Below, in pieces: positions 1-6,748 of a stretch of 14,549 bases of DNA. The stretch comes from SZAS-79 sp031376265. Lineage in GTDB: Bacteria; Pseudomonadota; Gammaproteobacteria; Burkholderiales; SG8-39. Under the pieces are notes generated by a model. It was not told the DNA's origin, made no database searches, and saw only the letters and a program-made list of their open reading frames with translations. The position numbers and the translations under genes are program-made. The stretch is from NCBI GenBank assembly GCA_031376265.1, contig JANMDK010000288.1, positions 1-14,549 on the forward strand, in the 5' to 3' direction. The stretch's first letter is position 1, and every line of letters starts with the position of its first letter.

Positions 1-1380
1 GAGCAGGTGCAGCATCGTCGGCGTCACGTCGACGTTCGAGCTGGGCGTGCGCACCCTGGCGCCTCGCTTGAAGCCCGGCCCCCATGCCAGCATGGTGTTG
101 CGCACGGTCCATGGGCTCATGCTGCCGTGCTGGGCGGTGGCGGTGTCCATTGGCCCGGTTTCGCCCCCCGTAAGCATCACGTAGTCGGTGCCCTGCACCC
201 CGTGGCGGTTGCGTGCCGACGACCACGGAAATGTGAAAAGGATGTCCGGCGCGCGTTCGCCGCCGCCTAGATGCGCGTATTCGAGCGCAAAGGTCCCCGG
301 CACTGCGCCCTCGTGCTCGCGGCCGGACGAGCCGCGCGCCGTGAACACCACGCCGATCCAGGCCTGCTTCTGAAGGTATTCCACATAAGAGCGGATTAGT
401 GCCGGGTTGCGATCCCTGACGTGCACGGCCACGGCTTGGCCAGACGAGGCGATCACCGCGTCCTCCGGCTTGAACCCGCCGCCGGCGAATTCCTGCCGGA
501 CGTTGACGCCGTAGACGGTCTGGCCGAAGCCGTGATCGGAAACCACCATGAGGTTGGTGCGGTCCGCAATCCCGAGCTTGGCCAGCGTCTCCAGCACCAG
601 CCCGATGTTGCGGTCGGCGTTGCGGATCGAATTGACCGACTGCGGCGCGCCGGCACCGAAAGCATGCTGGATATGGTCGGGCTCGGTCACCCAGTTGTAG
701 ACGACGTCGGGCTTGAGCTCCGGCAATACGTATTCGCGCAACACGCGGAATGCCCAGTCGACCTGCGCGTCGTAGTGGTCCTCGGCGCCGCCCTTCTTGG
801 CCGGGCGGCCAAAGCGCCTGGCGACCTCGGCGGCGATCGCCGCAGGCCAGCCGGGCTGCCCGTCGACCTGGAAATCCCCGTTGATGACAATTCCGCTGCC
901 GCGCGGTGCGCGAGGCGCCATCAACAAGGCGCTGCCGGTCGAGCCCGAGCTCACGGCCGCGTAGCGATGACCGCTTTCGGCAGCCATTTCCGCGATCGAC
1001 GGCGCAAGCACGATATTGCCCGGCGAGACCGCGTCCATCCTGAGCAACGGCTGGTAGTTGTCGTTCGGGAAAGCCTTGTCCGCGTCGACCGAGGGGATGT
1101 AGATCTGGTTGCCGAGGATACCGTGGCGTCCCGGCTGCATGCCGGTGGAAATGCTCGACGAGTTCACCCGCGTGACCGTGGGAAAGACCGCGTGACTGTT
1201 CTCGAAATTCACGCCTTCGCTGCGCAGGCGAAAGAGGTTCGGCGTGTCGGTGGCGTTGATGCTGTCCGGCCGCAGCCCGTCGATCACGAAGAGCATCTGC
1301 AGCGCCGCCCGATTTGGCGCCTGCGCGAGCGCCGGCAGGGCTGAAAGGAATGCAAGGATTACCAATGTAAAACGAATCAT
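1..1380 (-). CDS. Exported nucleotide pyrophosphatase/phosphodiesterase, alkaline phosphatase superfamily (C-terminus cut by window edge)
   Basis: The minus strand is open from an ATG at 1380 to position 1 (460 codons, no stop in the window). It begins with a signal peptide (MIRFTLVILAFLSALPALAQ, cleavage near residue 20), so the enzyme acts in the periplasm or outside. All residues expected for the two-zinc site of the NPP/type I phosphodiesterase family are visible: D34 in IDGLRP, the nucleophile T70 in FPTVTRVN, D235 and H239 in EPDHIQH, D282 and H283 in SDHGF, and H418 in AQHGSM. Known members cleave phosphodiester or pyrophosphate bonds of nucleotides or phosphonates; the substrate here cannot be read from sequence. 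GGGGAGG lies 4 bases before the ATG. The remaining C-terminus is probably short because the last metal ligand is already present. It is divergent from the next gene and shows no link to copper. Confidence 0.9.
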   Translation of the reverse strand, partial: MIRFTLVILAFLSALPALAQAPNRAALQMLFVIDGLRPDSINATDTPNLFRLRSEGVNFENSHAVFPTVTRVNSSSISTGMQPGRHGILGNQIYIPSVDADKAFPNDNYQPLLRMDAVSPGNIVLAPSIAEMAAESGHRYAAVSSGSTGSALLMAPRAPRGSGIVINGDFQVDGQPGWPAAIAAEVARRFGRPAKKGGAEDHYDAQVDWAFRVLREYVLPELKPDVVYNWVTEPDHIQHAFGAGAPQSVNSIRNADRNIGLVLETLAKLGIADRTNLMVVSDHGFGQTVYGVNVRQEFAGGGFKPEDAVIASSGQAVAVHVRDRNPALIRSYVEYLQKQAWIGVVFTARGSSGREHEGAVPGTFALEYAHLGGGERAPDILFTFPWSSARNRHGVQGTDYVMLTGGETGPMDTATAQHGSMSPWTVRNTMLAWGPGFKRGARVRTPSSNVDVTPTMLHLL

Positions 1381-1473
1381 GCGACCTCCCCGTCACAGTG
1401 AGGCCGCAGATGTACAGCAACGCGAGTTACGCGTCTATCCCAGCCCGTTCGATCGCAGTGGGATAATGCCGCC

Positions 1474-1971
1474 ATGCTGCGCCGGGGACTCAAGGCACTC
1501 TTCCATTGGGCGGTGGCTCTCGTCATCCTGTTCGAGGAATGGGGCTGGGAGCCGCTTGGCCGGGCGCTGGCCAGGCTCGCGCGACTGCCGGCAGTCGCCG
1601 CCTTCGAGCGATGGATCGCCTCGCTGTCGCCCAAGGCCGCGCTGGCCGCGTTCGCGCTTCCGGCACTCGCGCTGCTGCCGGTCAAGCTCTTCGCGCTCTG
1701 GCTGATTGCGAACGGGCACGGCTTGTATGGCGTGGCTTTCGTCGTTGCGGCCAAGATTGCGGGCACTGCCGCGACCGCCCGCCTCTTTGCGTTGACGCAG
1801 CCCGCGTTGATGCGCATGCCCTGGTTCGCGGCCGTCTACGCGCGATGGTCGGCATGGAAGAGCACGGTGATCGCGCAGGTGCGCGCCTCGGCCGCGTGGC
1901 GCGCAATCAATGCGGCCAAGGCCGCCGCGCGGGCGCTGCTCTTGCGCTTCAAGGCTGGCTTCACGCCATGA
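1474..1971 (+). CDS. Uncharacterised inner-membrane protein, 165 aa
   Basis: I do not recognise a named family with certainty; similar small membrane proteins carrying FEEWGWEPL near the N-terminus occur in betaproteobacteria. Three hydrophobic stretches are visible, about residues 8-22, 55-75 and 84-107. They are followed by a cationic, Ala-rich and probably helical C-terminal tail (Arg/Lys at many positions from 120 to 160), likely cytoplasmic. There is no Shine-Dalgarno sequence before ATG 1474. Instead GATAAT sits at 1462-1467, so either the start is wrong or the message is nearly leaderless. Coding bias and length support a real gene, and the phosphodiesterase start lies divergently 93 bases away. 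No enzymatic motif is visible and no function is proposed. Confidence 0.7.
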   Translation: MLRRGLKALFHWAVALVILFEEWGWEPLGRALARLARLPAVAAFERWIASLSPKAALAAFALPALALLPVKLFALWLIANGHGLYGVAFVVAAKIAGTAATARLFALTQPALMRMPWFAAVYARWSAWKSTVIAQVRASAAWRAINAAKAAARALLLRFKAGFTP

Positions 1972-2099
1972 ATCGCAACATCCCGTTCCTTCTCATGCTT
2001 GGCTGTCGCCGTGATTCGAAAGCAACTGCGATGACCAAGGGTCAATCGAGGCGCTTTTGTCGCTTCGAAGCGCATTCCGACTCGTGATAGGATTGGATC
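1972..2099 (+). promoter_or_regulatory. Probable promoter region of the copper cluster
   Basis: This is the 128-base gap before the first copper gene. It holds an inverted repeat TGACC-AAG-GGTCA (2032-2044) and a perfect 12-base palindrome CGCTTCGAAGCG (2061-2072), both at typical operator distance from the GTG start at 2100. A 39-codon frame (1968-2087) that overlaps the previous stop crosses the gap but looks incidental. I cannot fix -35 and -10 boxes with confidence. Confidence 0.45.
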
Positions 2100-2519
2100 G
2101 TGACCCGCGCCCTGAAAATGTTGTTTCTGGTCCTTGCTCTGGCTGCCCTGCCGTTGCGCGGCATGGCAGCGGTGGCCATGTGGCATTGCGCGCCGGGCCA
2201 GCACGATGCAGAGTCGACGTCCGCGGATCAGCATGCGGGTCATGACCATGTCCATGCCGATTCTTCGGAGCCCGCCGGACATCACATGCCCGCAATGGAC
2301 GACGTTTCGGCCGCAACTTCATCGTCCGGAGAAGGGCACGCCGTTTCGACCTGCAGCGCCTGCGCCGCGTGCTGCATGGGTGCCGCGGTCACTCCGACGG
2401 CCTGGTCATTTTTCTCCTTCGCTCCGATCGGAGCGAGTCGCATTGCCTTCATCGAGCCGCATTTCACGGGCATCGTGCCCGCGCAGCTCGAGCGACCGCC
2501 CCTGGCCCAGTCCCTCTGA
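2100..2519 (+). CDS. His- and Cys-rich exported protein, CopL/DUF2946-like, first gene of copper cluster
   Basis: 139 aa. The N-terminus is a signal peptide (hydrophobic residues 8-19, then Ala-rich to about 26). The mature part is rich in His (29, 35, 45, 48, 50, 52, 61, 62, 80) and has a Cys cluster CSACAACC (C85, C88, C91, C92), then a short hydrophobic segment and an ERPP motif near the C-terminus (131-134). This layout fits the small CopL/DUF2946-like proteins that precede copper-resistance genes in Xanthomonas and betaproteobacteria; a metal-binding or regulatory role is known only for some members. I prefer GTG 2100 because AGGA (2089-2092) lies 7 bases upstream and the extra residues supply the positive N-region; ATG 2118 is the alternative. 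Copper binding is inferred from composition and neighbours. Confidence 0.75.
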   Translation: MTRALKMLFLVLALAALPLRGMAAVAMWHCAPGQHDAESTSADQHAGHDHVHADSSEPAGHHMPAMDDVSAATSSSGEGHAVSTCSACAACCMGAAVTPTAWSFFSFAPIGASRIAFIEPHFTGIVPAQLERPPLAQSL

Positions 2520-2527
2520 TTCGTAGC

Positions 2528-2544
2528 GCGGCTCGCTGAGCCGC
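2528..2544. repeat. Perfect 7-bp stem-loop after the CopL-like gene
   Basis: GCGGCTC (2528-2534), loop GCT, GAGCCGC (2538-2544), starting 8 bases after the stop of the first copper gene. No T-run follows, so it is not a classical terminator. It could stabilise the upstream message or lower read-through into the downstream genes. Confidence 0.5.
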
Positions 2545-2548
2545 AGTC

Positions 2549-2598
2549 TGCGTGCGCTCGCGCGCGCGATTCCTGCGTGCGCTTGCGCGCGCGATTCT
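2549..2598. repeat. Two tandem copies of a 25-bp GC-rich unit
   Basis: Units 2549-2573 and 2574-2598 differ at only two of 25 positions (C/T at unit positions 11 and 25). Each holds an alternating GC run (CGCGCGCG) followed by ATTC. They sit directly between the hairpin at 2528-2544 and the start region of the next gene, in the only sizeable gap (103 bases) of the copper cluster. Confidence 0.85.
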
Positions 2599-2622
2599 CT
2601 AACCAATGCAGGGAGTCTGGAC

Positions 2623-2982
2623 ATGCGTCCGAATCGAACACTCATGGCGGCTTTCGTCGCTGTGGCCGAATTTATGTTGTGGGTTCCGCACGCGGGCGCC
2701 CAACCACGACCCGATCCCGCCGATCCCACAGCGCGGGTTCCGGCTGCCGCGTATCGATCCCCATTCGCGGACTATCGTCCCCTTGGAGACGAAGCCGTTG
2801 GTAACTGGCGCGCCGCCAACGACGAAGTCGGCCGCATTGGGGGCTGGCGCGAATACGCGCGCGAAGTGCAGGAAGCCGATTCGCCATCGAAGGCACCGGG
2901 CGCCCCCGCGCCGAAGCCCCTCCCGGCTCCGAGCCAAAAGGGCGGGCATGAAGGCCACACGATGCCCGGGAAAAAGCCATGA
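2623..2982 (+). CDS. Small conserved periplasmic protein of copper clusters, 119 aa
   Basis: Signal peptide about residues 1-26 (cleavage after AGA). The mature protein is short, Pro-rich at both ends, with a central conserved-looking block at residues 44-80 that includes YRPLGDE, NWRAANDEVG and GGWREYA. From memory, proteins with this block (acidic and aromatic, ANDxVGRIGGW) occur just ahead of TolC genes in betaproteobacterial copper loci, with no assigned function. The C-terminus carries a short His/Gly/Met motif (GGHEGHTM) that could bind metal weakly. AGGGAG lies 7 bases before the ATG. Its stop overlaps the TolC start by four bases (ATGA), so the two are translationally coupled and it may help the outer-membrane channel; that is inference. 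Confidence 0.75.
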   Translation: MRPNRTLMAAFVAVAEFMLWVPHAGAQPRPDPADPTARVPAAAYRSPFADYRPLGDEAVGNWRAANDEVGRIGGWREYAREVQEADSPSKAPGAPAPKPLPAPSQKGGHEGHTMPGKKP

Positions 2983-4394
2983 GGGCGCGTGTTGCGGTTC
3001 TCGCCTCGGCTTCGTTCGTCCTCGCCGGCTGCGCGACCTTCAGCCAGGACGGCGGCTTCGGCGCGGTCGAGCGTGCAGTCAAGGAGCGCACGGGCAAGGA
3101 TGTCGTGTGGGCCAAAACAGGCGACCAGCGCGACAGCGTTGAAAAGCGCATCGCCGAACTGCTGGCAAAACCCCTCTCGGCAGACGACGCGGTTCAGGTT
3201 GCGCTGCTGAACAACCGCGGCCTGCAGGCGGAGTTCGCCGAGCTCGGCATCAGCGAGGCCAGCCTCGTACAGGCCGGACGGCTGCCGAACCCCCACTTTT
3301 CGATGCTCCGCGCGTCGCACCCCGATGCCGGCGGCCGCGAGTACAAGATCGAGCAGGCGCTGACGTTCAACGTGTTCTCCTTGATCACGATGCCGCTGGC
3401 TTCAGAATTCGAGGCTCGCAACTTCGAGCGAGTGAAGCGCAGCGTTACGCTCGAAGTACTGCGTCTGGCCTCGGAAACGCGCAAGGCCTACTACATGGCG
3501 CTGGCCGCCGAGGAATCCGTTCGCTATACGAGGCAGGTAAAGGACGTCGCCGATGCGAGCGCCGAACTCGCGCGGCGCATGATACGAGCGGGCAACTGGG
3601 GCAAGCTCGAGCAGGCGCGCGAGCAAGGCTTCTACGCCGATGCCGCGCTCAACGTCGCGCGGGCCGAGCAGGCGCGCACCGCCTCGCATGAGCGACTCGT
3701 GCGCATGCTCGGTGTGTGGGGCGGCCAGGCGCGCTTGAACCTCCCCGAGCGCCTGCCCGACCTGCCGAAGGTCGCAGAGGACTTGCCGGAGATCGAGGCG
3801 CGCGCGATGCGCGAGCGCATCGACCTGCAGGCGGTGAGGCTGGACGCCGAGGCGCTGGCGAAGAATCTCGGACTGACGAGGACCACCCGCTTCATCAATG
3901 CCCTGGAGTTCGGTCCCGCACGCGTGCTCGAGGGCGTGCGCTCGAGCCCATGGAAGAAGGGCTACGAGATTTCCTTCGAGCTGCCGATCTTCGACTGGGG
4001 CACCGCCCGCGTTGCAAAGGCCGAGTCGATCTACATGCAGGCGGTCGATCGCGCGGCCGTAGCCGCGATCAACGCGCGCTCCGAAGTGCGCGAGACCTAC
4101 GCGAACTACCGGGTCACCTGGGACATCGCGCGCCACTATCGCGAGGAGGTCGTGCCGATCAGGAGGCGCATTGCCGACGAAAACCTGCTGCGCTACAACG
4201 GCATGCTGATCGGTGTCTTCGAACTGCTGGCCGACGCACGCTCGCAGATCGCCAGCGTGAACAGCGCCATCGAAGCCTTGCGGGACTTCTGGGTGGCGGA
4301 AGCCGACCTGCAGATGTCGCTTATCGGCAAACCGAACATGAGCGCCGCCCCCAATAAATCGACCTCCAGCGCCCAAGCCGGCGCCGGACACTGA
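2979..4394 (+). CDS. TolC-family outer-membrane efflux lipoprotein
   Basis: 471 aa, normal length for the outer-membrane factors (OEP/TolC, CusC/OprM type). The N-terminus is a lipoprotein signal with lipobox LAGC, so C18 is the predicted lipidated residue. The body shows the two-fold OEP pattern: long Ala/Glu/Arg-rich helices (about 55-250 and 285-455), an LLNNRGLQAEFAELGIS segment and an LPNP motif (105-108) typical of the first repeat, and the second repeat with FELPIFDWG. Such proteins trimerise into a channel that takes substrate from an inner-membrane pump through an adaptor. It is coupled to the gene before it (4-base overlap) and lies 11 bases before the oxidase. No RND pump or adaptor adjoins it, so the partner is unknown. 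The short His end (GAGH) is a minor oddity. Confidence 0.92.
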   Translation: MRARVAVLASASFVLAGCATFSQDGGFGAVERAVKERTGKDVVWAKTGDQRDSVEKRIAELLAKPLSADDAVQVALLNNRGLQAEFAELGISEASLVQAGRLPNPHFSMLRASHPDAGGREYKIEQALTFNVFSLITMPLASEFEARNFERVKRSVTLEVLRLASETRKAYYMALAAEESVRYTRQVKDVADASAELARRMIRAGNWGKLEQAREQGFYADAALNVARAEQARTASHERLVRMLGVWGGQARLNLPERLPDLPKVAEDLPEIEARAMRERIDLQAVRLDAEALAKNLGLTRTTRFINALEFGPARVLEGVRSSPWKKGYEISFELPIFDWGTARVAKAESIYMQAVDRAAVAAINARSEVRETYANYRVTWDIARHYREEVVPIRRRIADENLLRYNGMLIGVFELLADARSQIASVNSAIEALRDFWVAEADLQMSLIGKPNMSAAPNKSTSSAQAGAGH

Positions 4395-4405
4395 GGATTT
4401 ACGAA

Positions 4406-5821
4406 ATGAATTCCAGAAGAAGTTTCCTGCGCGGCGCTGCGCTGGCCGGCTCCACGCTGGCCGCGGCCGCGGTGAGCCGGGCAACGCTCGCCGCATTGCC
4501 CGAAGTCGTGAGCACCGACAAAGCATCGACCCAGCCGCCGCTCGTGCCCAACAGCGGCCAGCCCTACAACCCGGTGGTCACGCTCAACGGCTGGACGCTG
4601 CCGTGGCGCATGAACGCCGGAGTGAAGGAGTTTCATCTTGTGGCGGAGCCGGTCGTGCGCGAAATCGCCCCAGGCATGAAGGCCCATTTGTGGGGCTACA
4701 ACGGTCAGTCGCCCGGTCCGACGATCGAAGTGGTTGAAGGCGACCGCGTGCGTCTCTTCGTCACCAACCGGCTGCCGGAGCACACGAGCATCCATTGGCA
4801 CGGACAGCGCCTCCCCAACGGCATGGACGGCGTGGCCGGGCTGAACCAGCCTGCAATCGGCGTGGGCAAGACCTTCGTCTACGAATTCGTCGCACGGCGG
4901 CCGGGTACGTTCATGTATCACCCGCATGCCGACGAGATGACGCAGATGGCCATGGGCATGATGGGTTTCTGGGTGACCCATCCCAAAGGCAAACATCCGC
5001 TGATCGATCCCGTGGACCGCGATTTCTGTTTCCTGCTGAACGCCTACGACATCGATCCGGGCAGCTACACGCCGAAGATCATGACGATGCTCGAATTCAA
5101 TCTGTGGACCTGGAACAGCCGGGCTTTCCCCGGCATCGACCCGCTGATCGTGCGCAAGAACGACAAGGTCCGCATCCGCATCGGCAACCTGACGATGACC
5201 AACCATCCGATCCACCTGCATGGTCACGAATTCCTGGTCACCGGAACCGACGGGGGACCCACGCCGAAGACCAGCCGGCAGTACGAGATCACGGAAGACA
5301 TCGCCGTGGGACAGATGCGCCAGCTCGAGTTCCTTGCCGACGAGGAAGGCGACTGGGCTTTCCATTGCCACAAATCGCACCACACCATGAACGCAATGGG
5401 CCACGACGTGCCCACCCTCATTGGCGTGGAGCACCGGGGTGTGGCGCGCCAGATCACGCGGCTGATCCCGGACTACATGGTGATGGGCAAGCGCGGCATG
5501 GCGGACATGGCCGAAATGGAGATGCCGCTGCCGGACAACACTCTGCCGATGATGACCGGCGCCGGCCCGTTCGGGTCGGTGGAGATGGGCGGGATGTTCA
5601 GCGTGGTGAAAGTGCGGCGCGACCAGAAGCGAGGCGACTACACCGATCCGGGCTGGTTCAAGCACCCCGAGGGGACGGTGGCCCATGAATGGACCGGACC
5701 GACAGCCGAACCCGCGCGCTTCAAATCCGAAGGCGGCCAGTCGATGCCGGCGCAGGGCAAGCCCGCGGCCGGCGAAGTCAGAGTCCAGAAACCCAAGACC
5801 GGAGGCGGCCATGCGCATTGA
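4406..5821 (+). CDS. Tat-exported multicopper oxidase, two-domain-like, with Met-rich C-terminal extension
   Basis: 471 aa. The N-terminus carries a twin-arginine signal (SRRSFLRG, hydrophobic Ala-rich core to about 30), so it is exported folded. All four copper motifs are present: HWHG (130-133), HPH (172-174), HPIHLHGH (267-274) and HCHKSHHTMNAM (320-331). T1 ligands would be H267, C321, H326 and M331. The gap between motifs 2 and 3 is only about 95 residues, like small two-domain laccases and unlike three-domain CueO/CopA (about 300). After M331 comes a 140-residue tail with ten Met between 358 and 397 and an HAH end. The likely role is oxidation of Cu(I) to less toxic Cu(II) in the periplasm. 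GAGGA lies 8 bases before the ATG; the cupredoxin start overlaps its stop. Confidence 0.92.
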   Translation: MNSRRSFLRGAALAGSTLAAAAVSRATLAALPEVVSTDKASTQPPLVPNSGQPYNPVVTLNGWTLPWRMNAGVKEFHLVAEPVVREIAPGMKAHLWGYNGQSPGPTIEVVEGDRVRLFVTNRLPEHTSIHWHGQRLPNGMDGVAGLNQPAIGVGKTFVYEFVARRPGTFMYHPHADEMTQMAMGMMGFWVTHPKGKHPLIDPVDRDFCFLLNAYDIDPGSYTPKIMTMLEFNLWTWNSRAFPGIDPLIVRKNDKVRIRIGNLTMTNHPIHLHGHEFLVTGTDGGPTPKTSRQYEITEDIAVGQMRQLEFLADEEGDWAFHCHKSHHTMNAMGHDVPTLIGVEHRGVARQITRLIPDYMVMGKRGMADMAEMEMPLPDNTLPMMTGAGPFGSVEMGGMFSVVKVRRDQKRGDYTDPGWFKHPEGTVAHEWTGPTAEPARFKSEGGQSMPAQGKPAAGEVRVQKPKTGGGHAH

Positions 5822-6353
5822 CCAATACTGCCACTTTTTGACCAAACCCCGCGTGGTTACTAGCTATTCAGCCAATATGCTGCCATTAGCTGCGGCCCTG
5901 CTGCTGCTCCATGGCGGCGTCCATGCGCATGGAGACAAGCAGGCACCGGCGGCGAAGATCGATTACTCGAAGGCAGAGCAGATGCCGTTCGGCGTGGCCG
6001 CCGATCCCAGGAAAGCGGCCCGCACGATGCGCATAGAGATGGCCGACACCATGCGCTACACGCCCTCCGAGGTCCGGGTGAAGCGAGGCGAGACCGTTCG
6101 CTTCGCAATCACGAACAAGGGCAAGGTCATGCACGAACTGGTGCTCGGCACGATGGACGAACTGAAGAAGCACGCGGAGCTCATGAAGAAGCATCCGGGC
6201 ATGGAGCACGACGAACCGCACATGGCGCACGTCGCGCCGGGCAAGACCGGCGAAATGGGGTGGCGGTTCACCAAGGCCGGCACGTTCTACTACGGCTGCC
6301 TGATTCCTGGCCACTTCGAGGCCGGGATGATCGGAAAGGTGGTGGTCGAATGA
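5811..6353 (+). CDS. Periplasmic cupredoxin (type 1 copper protein)
   Basis: 180 aa from ATG 5811. The cupredoxin fold occupies about residues 70-180, with type 1 copper ligands H108 (VMHELVLG), C163, H168 and M173 in YGCLIPGHFEAGM. A His/Met-rich loop (125-140, KKHPGMEHDEPHMAH) could bind further copper. It probably accepts or stores copper, or shuttles electrons with the oxidase encoded just before it. Start choice: GGAGG (5801-5805) lies 5 bases before ATG 5811, which overlaps the oxidase stop, favouring it. However codons 4-22 are AT-rich and unlike the rest (TTG, ACT, TCA), and the hydrophobic signal core begins only at ATG 5877 (MLPLAAALLLL). Cleavage is likely near HAHG (about 38-41). 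See the finding on this region. Confidence 0.85.
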   Translation: MRIDQYCHFLTKPRVVTSYSANMLPLAAALLLLHGGVHAHGDKQAPAAKIDYSKAEQMPFGVAADPRKAARTMRIEMADTMRYTPSEVRVKRGETVRFAITNKGKVMHELVLGTMDELKKHAELMKKHPGMEHDEPHMAHVAPGKTGEMGWRFTKAGTFYYGCLIPGHFEAGMIGKVVVE

Positions 6354-6412
6354 ACGATGCTCCGGACTACGCGTCCAACCAGTCAACCAGAAGGCAATTC
6401 CAAGGAGATGTA

Positions 6413-6748
6413 ATGAAAGTCGTTTCATATGTATCGATTTGTATCGCTGCAGTGTTCGCGCAACCCGCGCTCGCAAACGACGCGCACCACGCGAATCCGC
6501 AATCGGCCGTCGTCGCGCAGGCCGCGCCGATGACCGATGCCGAAATCCGCAAGATCGACAAGGAGGCGAAGAAGATCACCCTCAAGCACGGCCCGATCGC
6601 AAATCTCGACATGCCGGCGATGACGATGGTCTTCCAGGTGGCCGACCCGGCAATGCTGGAAAACTTCAAGGCAGGCGACAAAGTGCGGTTCGCTGCCGAC
6701 AAGTCCGGTGGTGGATTTACGGTGACGAAGATAGAAGCGCAGAAATGA
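6413..6748 (+). CDS. CusF-like periplasmic Cu(I)-binding protein
   Basis: 111 aa. Signal peptide to about A21 (ALA|ND), then one small CusF-type beta-barrel domain (residues 44-110). The Cu(I) ligand spacing matches Escherichia coli CusF exactly: H59, then M67, M70 and M72 (H-x7-M-x2-M-x-M). CusF has Trp at the position of M67; Met here is common in homologues and removes the cation-pi Trp contact. The family carries Cu(I) and passes it to CusB, but no CusB/CusA is in this window, so the acceptor may be the oxidase or an unseen pump. AAGGAG (6402-6407) lies 5 bases before ATG 6413, which sets the start; the in-frame ATG 6350 has no such support and would bury the signal peptide. Confidence 0.9.
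   Translation: MKVVSYVSICIAAVFAQPALANDAHHANPQSAVVAQAAPMTDAEIRKIDKEAKKITLKHGPIANLDMPAMTMVFQVADPAMLENFKAGDKVRFAADKSGGGFTVTKIEAQK

Noticed and set aside
421..1344. 307-codon plus-strand open frame
   Set aside because: It is antisense to the phosphodiesterase, whose minus-strand frame has a signal peptide and all metal ligands; the plus-strand peptide has no recognisable features.
1968..2087. 39-codon frame overlapping the stop of the membrane protein gene, with an LMLGC start
   Set aside because: The lipobox-like end is not canonical, there is no ribosome site, and the rest is low-hydrophobicity basic sequence; it crosses the probable promoter of the copper cluster.
2549..2598. CRISPR-like repeat
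   Set aside because: Only two adjoining copies with no spacer between them; a simple tandem duplication.
5685..5810. Longer upstream start for the cupredoxin
   Set aside because: It lies wholly inside the oxidase coding sequence in another frame and lacks a ribosome site; ATG 5811 has GGAGG at good spacing.
4193..5845. 550-codon minus-strand open frame
   Set aside because: Mirror of the oxidase and TolC genes; its His-rich composition comes from the reverse of codons for Met, Val and Trp-rich coding sequence.
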